This document shows, piece by piece, positions 28,190 through 35,742 of a stretch of DNA of 64,000 bases. A program made the translations under genes and the position numbers. This DNA comes from an uncultured Eubacteriales bacterium. GTDB taxonomy: Bacteria; Bacillota; Clostridia; Saccharofermentanales; Fastidiosipilaceae. Position 1 is the stretch's first letter; every line of letters begins with the position of its first letter. The notes under the pieces are model-generated. The model was given only the letters and a program-made list of their open reading frames with translations, ran no database searches and had not been told where the DNA came from. Location: NCBI GenBank assembly GCA_902373515.1, contig CABKML010000004.1, forward strand, positions 16,471 to 80,470, written 5' to 3'.

Positions 28190-29350
28190 CTATTTGGTTT
28201 CAGCCTTAGTCAATCTGTTCATGTACGCTTGCGCAATACCCATATTTTCGACCGCTTCCACTAAAATTAAAGCCGCCTGATCTCTATCTGCCTGCCTTAA
28301 AGCTTGGAATAAACCGTTAGCAGCTTGAAAAGCTTTTTTGTCCGAAGAAGAAAAATCGGCCTCCACCAGTTCCTCATGCGGCAATTGTTTGAGATTGCAG
28401 GCATAATCTTCAAAGAAATAAGGAAAATCAATTTGTTTCTGTACAGCGCCCGGTAAGGCGGCATACAAATCCCGACTGACAAAAACAGCGATCTTTGCTG
28501 TAGCGGCACTTGCTTTCTTCCCGTTTACAAGTGTAATTAGATTTTTCGCCATCTCAGCCGGCGAACCGCGCAAAATTTTAACTTCAGCTTCAGGTGCATA
28601 ATGGCGATACTTCATCCCCGGAGCTTTGGGCACATCCGCCGCCTTCAAATTCGGTAAATAATAGTCATGCTGTTCTACAACTTCAGCAGCATAGCCGTTA
28701 GCTTGTAAAATGGCATTGAATTGGGCGGCACTGACAGCTCCCGGCCGTAAAATATGATAAGGTTTTCGGCTTAAATCCAAGATAGTCGATTCAACTCCGA
28801 AAGCACTGTCACCGCCATCAATAATACAGGCAACTTTTTGCCAAAAGTCATCAATAACCGCTTTACTTTCAGTCGGGCTGGGTTTGCCGGAAATATTAGC
28901 TGAAGGGGCTGCTATACCGGCGCCGCAGGCTGTAATTAAGCTGCGGGCAATAACGTTTCCCGGCATTCTGATGCCTACTGTATCAAGTCCGGCTGTAATA
29001 ATATCATTAACTTGTTGATTCCGCCGCAAAATAAAAGTTACAGGACCGGGCATAAAATTATCCACCAGCAATTTTTCTTCAGCATTGAGCGGCTGCACAT
29101 AGCGTTGCAGCATCGCATAACTGTCTACGTGTAAAATCAACGGATTGTCCTGCGGTCTGCCTTTAACTGTAAATATTTCACGCAAAGCTGCCGGTTGATC
29201 GACCAAGGCACCGATACCGTAGACTGTTTCGGTCGGGAAAACGACCAATTGACCTCGGTGCAAATATTCCGCCGCTTGTAAAAGCTCGTCCGGTGCAATT
29301 TTATACTGCCCGTCGGCCGCCTGCACAGCTGTAATTAATTTTGTTTGCAT
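28190..29350 (-). CDS. sua5: L-threonylcarbamoyladenylate synthase (Sua5 type)
   Basis: Makes threonylcarbamoyl-AMP from threonine, bicarbonate and ATP for t6A37 of ANN-decoding tRNAs. The N-terminal YrdC domain (about 1-205) shows GQLVVFPTETVYGIGALV, KGRPQDNPLILHV, PGPVTFIL and APSANISGKPSPT. The linker and C-terminal Sua5 domain (PGMKYRHYAPEAEVKIL onwards) make it the long Sua5 form of 386 residues rather than short TsaC. It is last in the run rho-rpmE-prmC-prfA-sua5, 15 bases behind prfA. The product feeds the TcdA step encoded at the window start. Confidence 0.95.
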   Translation of the reverse strand: MQTKLITAVQAADGQYKIAPDELLQAAEYLHRGQLVVFPTETVYGIGALVDQPAALREIFTVKGRPQDNPLILHVDSYAMLQRYVQPLNAEEKLLVDNFMPGPVTFILRRNQQVNDIITAGLDTVGIRMPGNVIARSLITACGAGIAAPSANISGKPSPTESKAVIDDFWQKVACIIDGGDSAFGVESTILDLSRKPYHILRPGAVSAAQFNAILQANGYAAEVVEQHDYYLPNLKAADVPKAPGMKYRHYAPEAEVKILRGSPAEMAKNLITLVNGKKASAATAKIAVFVSRDLYAALPGAVQKQIDFPYFFEDYACNLKQLPHEELVEADFSSSDKKAFQAANGLFQALRQADRDQAALILVEAVENMGIAQAYMNRLTKAETK

Positions 29351-29365
29351 AAAATCATCTTCTCT

Positions 29366-30439
29366 CTATTCGTTCACCTTGTGCTGTTCCGCCGCCTGCA
29401 ATTCTTTGACCAACAGATCCAAATCGCCGGCCAGAATCTGCGGCAACTGATACAAAGTTAAACCGATACGGTGGTCTGTAACTCTACCTTGAGGATAGTT
29501 ATAAGTTCTAATTCTCTCACTCCGATCACCTGTACCTATCTGGGAACGCCGTTCCTCTGAAAGTTTAGCGTTCTCTTCTTCCTGTTGCAATTGTTGCAAA
29601 CGGGAAATTAAAACAAGCATCGCTTTTTCCCGGTTTTTAATCTGTGAACGTTCATCCTGGCAAGTAACAACCAAACCGGTCGGGAAGTGGGTAATTCTGA
29701 CGGCCGAGTCTGTCATGTTGACATGCTGACCGCCGGCACCCGACGCTCTATAAGTATCGATGCGCAAATCTTTCGGATTGATTGCAAATTCTTTCGTCTC
29801 CGCTTCCGGAATAACGGCTACAGTTGCTGTCGAAGTATGAATTCTGCCGCCTGATTCAGTCGCCGGTACCCGCTGCACGCGATGGACCCCCATTTCATAC
29901 TTCAATTTGGACCAGGCACCTTTACCTTCGACCTGAAAAACAATTTCTTTTATGCCGCCGATTTCCGTTTCGTTCAATTCCAGGGTTTTGCATTTGAAAT
30001 TTTGTTTGGCGGCATACATTAAATACATACGGTGCAATTCCGCTGCGAACAGCGCCGCTTCTTCTCCGCCTGCTCCTGCCCTAATTTCCATAAACAGGCT
30101 CAAATTATCTCTAGGATCTTTGGGTAAAAGACTGAGATTCAATTCTTCTTCCGTTTTTTGCAAACGCGCTTCCAGTTCTTCCTGTTCGCTTTTAAGCAAT
30201 TCGTGTAATTCTGGGTCATGATTTTCTAATAACAACTGACGGTTTTTCTCAATTTCCGTCTGCAAACTTGTATATTGGCGATACTGCTCGACTAAAGGTT
30301 GTAAATCGCCCAATTCTTTTGATAATTCCGTATAACGGGCTATATCGTTAATAATTTCCGGTTGAGAAAGTGTTTGTTCCAACTCTTCCAGACGCAGTGC
30401 GTATTTTTGTAATTTCAGTATATTGCTTTCCAACATCAT
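29366..30439 (-). CDS. prfA: Peptide chain release factor 1
   Basis: Reads UAA and UAG and releases the finished peptide. The GGQ loop is [22 protein letters not shown], with the methylated glutamine that PrmC acts on. [18 protein letters not shown] carries the PAT tripeptide that recognises the stop codon and marks RF1 rather than RF2. [13 protein letters not shown] is also present. Length 357 is standard. Two start codons (30439 and 30436) are adjacent. prmC lies upstream across a 144-base spacer that holds a short degenerate repeat. Confidence 0.97.
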   Translation of the reverse strand: MMLESNILKLQKYALRLEELEQTLSQPEIINDIARYTELSKELGDLQPLVEQYRQYTSLQTEIEKNRQLLLENHDPELHELLKSEQEELEARLQKTEEELNLSLLPKDPRDNLSLFMEIRAGAGGEEAALFAAELHRMYLMYAAKQNFKCKTLELNETEIGGIKEIVFQVEGKGAWSKLKYEMGVHRVQRVPATESGGRIHTSTATVAVIPEAETKEFAINPKDLRIDTYRASGAGGQHVNMTDSAVRITHFPTGLVVTCQDERSQIKNREKAMLVLISRLQQLQQEEENAKLSEERRSQIGTGDRSERIRTYNYPQGRVTDHRIGLTLYQLPQILAGDLDLLVKELQAAEQHKVNE

Positions 30440-30583
30440 TGTATTCCGCCTTCTTTAATGTTACGTATTTTAATCCGATCTTTTTCGCTGATTATCCGAT
30501 TTATCCGCTTGATCCGCCTTCTCCTATCCGGCTTATCCGATTTATCCGATGGTCCGAATTATCAGCCCGTCCGACTTACCCGG
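30440..30583 (-). repeat. Degenerate CGGATAA-type repeat between prmC and prfA
   Basis: On the minus strand CGGATAAAT, CGGATAAGC, CGGATAGGAG, CGGATCAAG, CGGATAAAT and CGGATAATC occur within about 70 bases, roughly every nine to twelve bases. The spacer is 144 bases and has no gene. The units are imperfect, and their orientation matches transcription. Function unknown. Confidence 0.6.
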
Positions 30584-31528
30584 CTAAAGTTCCGAAGCAA
30601 AATAGCGCAACACAAGGACCCGATCCCGACCGCCGTAATCCTGCCGCCATTTAACAACGTCATAAGAATATTTCTTTAAAAGTTCCTGCAAAGGCTTTTT
30701 CTGACGATAACCGTGTTCGAATAAAATATATCCGCCGTTTACAAGATACGCAGGCGCTGCCTGCAGAATTTTTCTGTAAAAATACAAGCCGTTTTCCGCT
30801 GCCTGTAAAGCGTTTTGCGGTTCATAAGCAGCAACGGAAGCCGGTAAAGTCTGCATCTCGCTTGCAGAAATATAAGGAGGATTGCTGTATATTATGTCGT
30901 ATTTTCTTTCATTTTCCGTTAAACTCGGGAAAATATCAGCCTCTTCCAAATGTGCTTTGACCTGACGGCAAGCTAAATTTTCTCGACTTAGAGCAATAGC
31001 TGCAGGATTGATATCCGTTCCTGTCAATTCCAACTCTCTTGCACTTTCGCCTGCTATAGCAGCCAGCAACGCCCCGCTGCCGATACCGATTTCCAAAATT
31101 TTCAGCTTCTCCGGCGCCGTTTCTGCAACAGTTTCCTGCTGTGCAAAAGTTGCAGTCCCGGTTTGAGCTTGCGACTTGGGAAAAGAATTAATGCTTTCTA
31201 AAACTTCTTCTACCAGAACTTCACTGTCGGGGCGAGGTATCAGAACTCCGGGAACAATTTTGTAAGTAGAATTAAAAAAGTCAACAAAACCGCTAACATA
31301 CGCCAATGGCCAATCCTGCGCCAGCTTTTCTATATCTGCAGCAAAAAGACGACTGATATCGGCAGCAGCCGGTTCATCATCGTACAAACGCAAGCGCAGT
31401 TGTGACTCGCTGATTTGCAAATATTTACGAGCTAACAAAATAATCAAATCCCGCCTGGTAATATCATTACGACAAGTTCGCAGCTGCAAGCAGGCATTTT
31501 TTATAAGTTGCAAATAAGTTTCGGCCAT
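30584..31528 (-). CDS. prmC: Peptide chain release factor N5-glutamine methyltransferase PrmC
   Basis: Methylates the GGQ glutamine of RF1 and RF2 with S-adenosylmethionine. The helical N-terminal domain is followed by PLAYVSGFVDFF and IPRPDSEVLVEEVL. After a small insert near residues 125-150 comes the SAM motif ILEIGIGSGALLAAIA and the catalytic NPPY in IIYSNPPYISASEM. About 314 residues from ATG at 31528, slightly longer than usual. A GTG five codons earlier is also possible, and neither has a strong ribosome binding site. The prmC-before-prfA order is common in Clostridia. Confidence 0.94.
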   Translation of the reverse strand: MAETYLQLIKNACLQLRTCRNDITRRDLIILLARKYLQISESQLRLRLYDDEPAAADISRLFAADIEKLAQDWPLAYVSGFVDFFNSTYKIVPGVLIPRPDSEVLVEEVLESINSFPKSQAQTGTATFAQQETVAETAPEKLKILEIGIGSGALLAAIAGESARELELTGTDINPAAIALSRENLACRQVKAHLEEADIFPSLTENERKYDIIYSNPPYISASEMQTLPASVAAYEPQNALQAAENGLYFYRKILQAAPAYLVNGGYILFEHGYRQKKPLQELLKKYSYDVVKWRQDYGGRDRVLVLRYFASEL

Positions 31529-31565
31529 AATATTTAATTCCACTTGTTAAATTATCTGTAAATAA

Positions 31566-31588
31566 GAAAAAAGGAGGTCTAAGCCTCC
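31566..31588 (-). terminator. Terminator after rpmE
   Basis: Minus strand GGAGG-CTTAGA-CCTCC with a run of six T follows the L31 stop directly. It is short and may be leaky, since prmC follows without a strong promoter I can see. Confidence 0.75.
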
Positions 31589-31595
31589 CTTATTC

Positions 31596-31796
31596 TTACT
31601 TGCGTGATTCACGACGTTTGAATTTATCAACACGACCGCCTGTATCAATGAGCTTCTGACGACCTGTAAAGAACGGATGGCACTTGCTGCAAATATCAAC
31701 AGTTATACTATCCATAGTCGACTTGGTCTCGAAAGTCTCACCGCAAGCACAACGGACAACGCACTTCTCGTACTTCGGATGGATTCCTTCTCTCAT
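31596..31796 (-). CDS. rpmE: 50S ribosomal protein L31, zinc-binding form
   Basis: Small protein of the large subunit, 66 residues. It has the zinc-ribbon cysteines C16, C18, C36 and C39 (RCACG and ICSKCHPF), so it is the zinc-containing form rather than the C-minus paralogue. MREGIHPKY and the [20 protein letters not shown] end are typical. GAGGTG precedes the ATG. It sits directly after rho, the usual arrangement in Firmicutes. Confidence 0.97.
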   Translation of the reverse strand: MREGIHPKYEKCVVRCACGETFETKSTMDSITVDICSKCHPFFTGRQKLIDTGGRVDKFKRRESRK

Positions 31797-31907
31797 AATT
31801 TCACCTCACAAAAATATAGCGTGTGACAGTTGAACTTCACATATGCCATACCAGTAATAACTTTATAAGTCTACCGCTAATTCCCCGTCACTGTCAATAG
31901 CATTCGA

Positions 31908-33842
31908 CTAAAAAGCGTTAGCGGAGTTATTTTTATTACCGGTATTCTTTTTCACCAGCGATTCTATAATGTCCTTGTCATTCAAAGACATAGTGATACA
32001 CTCGATGAAATGAGCATTATTTTTAGTTTTCTGCATAAAGTTGAGGATAAGTTCCGTTACTGAAGCTGTATCCAGGCGGCTCAAAGCCTTACGGATAGCC
32101 CAGACACAATCAAGCTCTCTTTCATTCAGCAGCAGCTCCTCCCGTCTCGTACCGGAACGATTAATGTCAATAGCCGGGAAAATACGCTTCTCCGACAATT
32201 TACGATCCAGGAAGACTTCCATATTACCCGTACCTTTGAACTCTTCAAAAATAACTTCATCCATCCTGGAACCTGTTTCAACCAAGGCTGTCGCAACAAT
32301 CGTCAGGCTGCCGCCGTTTTCAATTTTTCTGGCAGCACCGAAAAAGCGTTTCGGGCCATATAAAGCGCCCGGATCCAAGCCTCCTGATAAAGTCCTTCCC
32401 GTAGGATTAATCGTCAGGTTATAAGCGCGTGCCAAACGGGTTATCGAATCAAGTAAAATTACCACATCGCGGCCCAATTCCACCAGTCTTTTAGCTCTTT
32501 CCAAAACCAATTCCGTAATTCTGACATGATTTTCCGCAGTTTGATCGAAAGTTGAATAGACAACTTCTCCGTTAATTCGTCTTTGCATATCGGTAACTTC
32601 TTCCGGTCGCTCGTCTATAAGCAAAACAATCAGATGCGCCTCAGGGTTATTATGGCTGATAGCATCGGCAATTTTTTGCAATAAGATGGTTTTACCGGCT
32701 TTCGGCGGCGAAACTATCATACCGCGTTGTCCCTTACCGATCGGACAAATCAAATCAATAATGCGGGTGCTTAATTCATTACTTGAAGTTTCCAGAGTAT
32801 ATCTTTCCTGCGTATAAATAGGAACCAAACGCGAAAAATTAGGGCGTTTGAACAATTTTTCCGGGCTTAAATCATTAACATCTTTAATATAATTGATAGC
32901 CTGAAAGCGCTCATCACCTCTTTTTTTGCGTAAATAGGCGCGGACATAATCGCCTTCCCGCAAATTGAAGCGACGAATTAATTGCGGGGAAACGAAATAA
33001 TCATTACTGCTTAAATTGTAATTTTCTGTACGTAAAAAGCCGTAACCTTCCTGGGTAATATTGAGGACGCCGCCGACTACTTCTCTTTTTTCCGGCTCAA
33101 GTGCTTCCGTTTCATTAATCTCATTAACTTCCGAATTTTCATTGACAGGATTAACTGCCTGATTTTCATTAACGGTAATAATTTCCGGCGCTACATTATT
33201 ATTATTTTCGATTTCCGAATTAAGTAATACTTCAGGGGTGTTTTCATAATTCAGCTCACTGTTTTCCGTCGCTTTTTTCGCATACTTTTTATTATTTTCC
33301 GAATTGCGGTTCTCGCGTTTGTGAGCATTGAATTTGCGAGAATTATCAGCTTTATTGGCTTTATAAGATTTAGTCTGAATTTGAGGTGTACGCGGGGTAA
33401 CGGTTATTTTTGTATTGCTGTTATCATCCCGGACCGTTAAAATCTGCTTTTTTTCTTCATTCGTCGGTGAAACGGTCTGCGCTTTTTTCGCTGCTTCTTT
33501 TACTGTTTCCTTCTGTCTTTCTCCTGCTTCGGTCGGTAAAATTTTCGGTTCTGCCGAGTTTGCTATAAATCCCTGTTCGGCAGCAGCTTCCTGAGTCATA
33601 ATTTTTTGTTCGTAAATTTCTTTTTTACGAGGCTTTTTGCTGAACATTTCCGGGGTAAATTCAACATCGGGATTAGCTTCCACAATCGTTTTGTAACCGT
33701 GCGCCTGATCATCGGCCATCAGGGTTTCCATAAGTTCCTGACGTTTCTTCGGGAGCGCCTTACTGATTTTCATTAATTTACGCTTGACCAGTAATTTAAC
33801 AAGCGTTTCTTTGCTGAGTTCACTATAAAATATCGGAACCAT
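31908..33842 (-). CDS. rho: Transcription termination factor Rho with large N-terminal insert
   Basis: RNA-dependent ATPase that ends transcription. Residues 1-50 are the Rho N-terminal helical domain. Residues about 70-250 are a charged and Asn/Glu/Lys-rich insert of low complexity. The RNA-binding cold-shock domain runs about 253-320 (GVLNITQEGYGFLRTENY..YVSPQ-like DYFVSPQLIRRF). The motor domain has Walker A SPPKAGKT (378-385), LIDERPEEVTDM, VVILLDSITRLARAYN and the R-loop region. Total 644 residues against about 420 in E. coli. The start ATG at 33842 has GGAGG upstream. Such inserts in other Rhos take part in RNA binding or condensation; here that is an inference. Confidence 0.96.
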   Translation of the reverse strand: MVPIFYSELSKETLVKLLVKRKLMKISKALPKKRQELMETLMADDQAHGYKTIVEANPDVEFTPEMFSKKPRKKEIYEQKIMTQEAAAEQGFIANSAEPKILPTEAGERQKETVKEAAKKAQTVSPTNEEKKQILTVRDDNSNTKITVTPRTPQIQTKSYKANKADNSRKFNAHKRENRNSENNKKYAKKATENSELNYENTPEVLLNSEIENNNNVAPEIITVNENQAVNPVNENSEVNEINETEALEPEKREVVGGVLNITQEGYGFLRTENYNLSSNDYFVSPQLIRRFNLREGDYVRAYLRKKRGDERFQAINYIKDVNDLSPEKLFKRPNFSRLVPIYTQERYTLETSSNELSTRIIDLICPIGKGQRGMIVSPPKAGKTILLQKIADAISHNNPEAHLIVLLIDERPEEVTDMQRRINGEVVYSTFDQTAENHVRITELVLERAKRLVELGRDVVILLDSITRLARAYNLTINPTGRTLSGGLDPGALYGPKRFFGAARKIENGGSLTIVATALVETGSRMDEVIFEEFKGTGNMEVFLDRKLSEKRIFPAIDINRSGTRREELLLNERELDCVWAIRKALSRLDTASVTELILNFMQKTKNNAHFIECITMSLNDKDIIESLVKKNTGNKNNSANAF

Positions 33843-33954
33843 GTATCCTCCAAGGAAAATAAAATTGTCCGGATAAGCGGAAATAACCCGAACGTTGTAA
33901 CGAGCAAGCAGTATAATCAGTGGAAAAAACAGAAATTTGACCTCTGTACTAGAC

Positions 33955-33983
33955 TTGTAACAGAAAGTATTTTAACATATTTA
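33955..33983 (+). promoter_or_regulatory. Possible promoter of the TraX-like gene
   Basis: TTGTAA (33955-33960), 17 bases, TATTTA (33978-33983), ending 29 bases before the ATG. Both boxes are imperfect. Confidence 0.45.
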
Positions 33984-34012
33984 CTAATTCAGAAAAAGGC
34001 AGGAAAGTAAAA

Positions 34013-34888
34013 ATGCTGAAATTAATTGCATTTATTTTAATGACTATCGACCATATGTGTTGGTTATGGCCCCATTATATTCCTTACGAAGTCGGTTTTA
34101 TTCTGCGCTTAATATGCCGCCTTTCTTTCCCTATTTTCGCATATGACTGCGTAATGGGTTTAAGGCGTACGCACAGTATTGCCAAATATTTAGCACGTTT
34201 GGGTCTCTTGGCTGTAATTTCACAATATGCCATACATTTCGCTTATACCCATTGGCACGTACGGGATATAGCTGATTTCGTCAATATTTTCTTCACGTTG
34301 TTTGCCGGAATTGTTTTTATAATGAGCTTGGATCTGATTATCGCTTCCTACCGCTCATTCAGCGGCAAACGCAAGACGGAAAAGTGGCATCTTTTTCATT
34401 ACGGCAACTGCCGCTTATGGCAAAAATTAACAGCGCCGACCGAAAACAGGTATGTTGCTTTTATTTGTCTGCTCCTGGGCTTGGTTTTAGCTATTTGCTG
34501 TCTTTTACTCGTCTATATTTTCAAAACCGATTATGCCGTTTTCGGTTTGCTGTTTATCGCGACTCTGCATTTTATCGTTTATAAATGCGGCGATTTCAAT
34601 CCGAAGCTCGATAAGACCGCTTTGCAAAATTTAATTCCCGTTTACCTTTTACGCTTAGCTTGTGTTATCGGAGTTTATTTATTATTGGCCGATTATCTGC
34701 TTCCCTGGTTCGGTATAAACAGTTTAATGTTCGGCGATGTGCAAACTTTCGTTATTTTTATCCCCTATTTATTGCCGTTAGCCGCCAAAAGTCACCGGCC
34801 GAAATGGTGGGTCAGTCGTCTGCTTTATTTCTATTATCCTCTACACTTGTTGTTAATTTGTTATATACAATATCTTACAATCAGGTAA
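34013..34888 (+). CDS. TraX-like membrane protein
   Basis: Polytopic membrane protein of 291 residues. MLKLIAFILMTIDHMCWLW, then LRLICRLSFPIFAYDCVMGLRRT and the closing FYYPLHLLLICYIQY follow the TraX family. Its namesake acetylates F pilin, but most chromosomal members in Firmicutes have no known substrate. Two hydrophobic blocks are split by a basic cytoplasmic stretch near 105-145. AGGAAAG precedes ATG at 34013. It is one of the few plus-strand genes and stands alone with a terminator. Confidence 0.8.
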   Translation: MLKLIAFILMTIDHMCWLWPHYIPYEVGFILRLICRLSFPIFAYDCVMGLRRTHSIAKYLARLGLLAVISQYAIHFAYTHWHVRDIADFVNIFFTLFAGIVFIMSLDLIIASYRSFSGKRKTEKWHLFHYGNCRLWQKLTAPTENRYVAFICLLLGLVLAICCLLLVYIFKTDYAVFGLLFIATLHFIVYKCGDFNPKLDKTALQNLIPVYLLRLACVIGVYLLLADYLLPWFGINSLMFGDVQTFVIFIPYLLPLAAKSHRPKWWVSRLLYFYYPLHLLLICYIQYLTIR

Positions 34889-34890
34889 AG

Positions 34891-34920
34891 AAAAAGGCTC
34901 AGATTAATCTGAGCCTTTTT
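34891..34920. terminator. Bidirectional terminator between traX-like gene and tRNA-Val
   Basis: AAAAAGGCTCAGA-TTAA-TCTGAGCCTTTTT is a nearly perfect palindrome with T runs on both strands. It can end the TraX-like gene (+) and the tRNA-Val transcript (-). Confidence 0.93.
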
Positions 34921-34923
34921 AAG

Positions 34924-34997
34924 TGGGTAGTATTGGACTCGAACCAACGACCCCTTGCATGTCAAGCAAGTACTCTAACCAGCTGAGCTAACCACCC
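34924..34997 (-). tRNA. tRNA-Val (anticodon GAC)
   Basis: On the minus strand GGGTGGT pairs with ACTACCC. The D-arm is AGCTCAGCTGGTTAGAGT. The anticodon stem CTTGC/GCAAG holds loop TTGACAT, with anticodon GAC. The T-arm contains GGTTCGAGTCC. It is 74 bases and the CCA end is not encoded. A consensus promoter lies just upstream. Confidence 0.94.
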
Positions 34998-35008
34998 GAA
35001 GCAAGATA

Positions 35009-35036
35009 ATTATACATGTTTTGAGATAATTGTCAA
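35009..35036 (-). promoter_or_regulatory. Consensus promoter of tRNA-Val
   Basis: Minus strand TTGACA (35036-35031), 16 bases, TATAAT (35014-35009): perfect boxes. The 31-bp repeat copy begins exactly 27 bases upstream of the -35 box. Confidence 0.88.
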
Positions 35037-35063
35037 ACTTCTTGTATTAGTTCCGCTATTATC

Positions 35064-35094
35064 TATGAGTCACAAATGATAATGTCCCGGTATA
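35064..35094. repeat. 31-bp direct repeat, copy 1
   Basis: Identical over all 31 bases to 38029-38059 and in the same orientation; on the minus strand it begins TATACCGGGACATTATCATT. It lies between the tRNA-Val promoter and the 3' end of the ABC ATPase gene. Together the two copies bracket the ABC cassette. The GGGACATTATCATTTGTGA core looks like an insertion-sequence end, which I could not verify. Confidence 0.92.
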
Positions 35095-35118
35095 AGCTGA
35101 AGACTTGACGTTAGCGAC

Positions 35119-35742
35119 TTAAATCTCAATAATTCTCTGAGCCTGTCGTGCTAAATTCTCATCGTGCGTTACCATGATAATTGTTCTTCCAAGTTTATTG
35201 AGCAATTGTAAAATTTCAAAAACAATTCTACTGTTTTGCCGGTCCAAATTACCTGTAGGCTCATCCGCCAAGATGTATTTTGCATCTTTAATTAACAATC
35301 GGGCTAAAGCTACTCTTTGCTGCTCACCTCCGCTCAATTGATACACTTTCTGCGACAAAATACTCTCCGGTAAATTGACCTGTTTCAGGGCAGAAGCAAT
35401 ATCTTGCGCCGGATTATCGGGATTTACGGCAAATTTAGCCGCTATCTGCAAGTTAAAAGCGACGCTCTCCTCATCGATCAAAGCAAAATTTTGCAGCAAA
35501 AAACTCATCAAACTGCGATGATATCTGAGTATATGACGTTGAGACGTATACTTCTTCCCATCAATTAAAACATATCCTTGATTAGGTTTTTCTAAAAGAG
35601 CAATAATATTAAGCAATGAAGTTTTGCCACTGCCGCTTTTTCCGACGATTGCAACAAATTCACCATCGGCAATATCCAAATTCAAATTATGAAATATTTG
35701 ATGTTCGCCGTAGGCTAAGCTGATATTTTTTAATTGAATCAT
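35119..35742 (-). CDS. ABC transporter ATP-binding protein, bacteriocin-export (lactococcin 972) type
   Basis: Compact ATPase of 207 residues, like the ATPases beside lactococcin-972-type bacteriocins and the LolD/MacB class. Walker A GKSGSGKTSLLN, Q-loop FLLQNFALIDEESV, signature LSGGEQQRVALA, Walker B YILADEPTGNLD and H-loop IIMVTHDENLA are intact. The FLLQNFALIDEESVAFNL stretch is typical of that subgroup. ATG at 35742 follows the permease stop with no gap and has AGGAGGGG upstream. No bacteriocin precursor is visible nearby. Codon use is AT-rich, as in the permease. Confidence 0.88.
   Translation of the reverse strand: MIQLKNISLAYGEHQIFHNLNLDIADGEFVAIVGKSGSGKTSLLNIIALLEKPNQGYVLIDGKKYTSQRHILRYHRSLMSFLLQNFALIDEESVAFNLQIAAKFAVNPDNPAQDIASALKQVNLPESILSQKVYQLSGGEQQRVALARLLIKDAKYILADEPTGNLDRQNSRIVFEILQLLNKLGRTIIMVTHDENLARQAQRIIEI

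Noticed and set aside
30440..30583. The CGGATAA units as a CRISPR array
   Set aside because: The units are far too short and imperfect, the spacing is about nine bases, and no cas genes are present.
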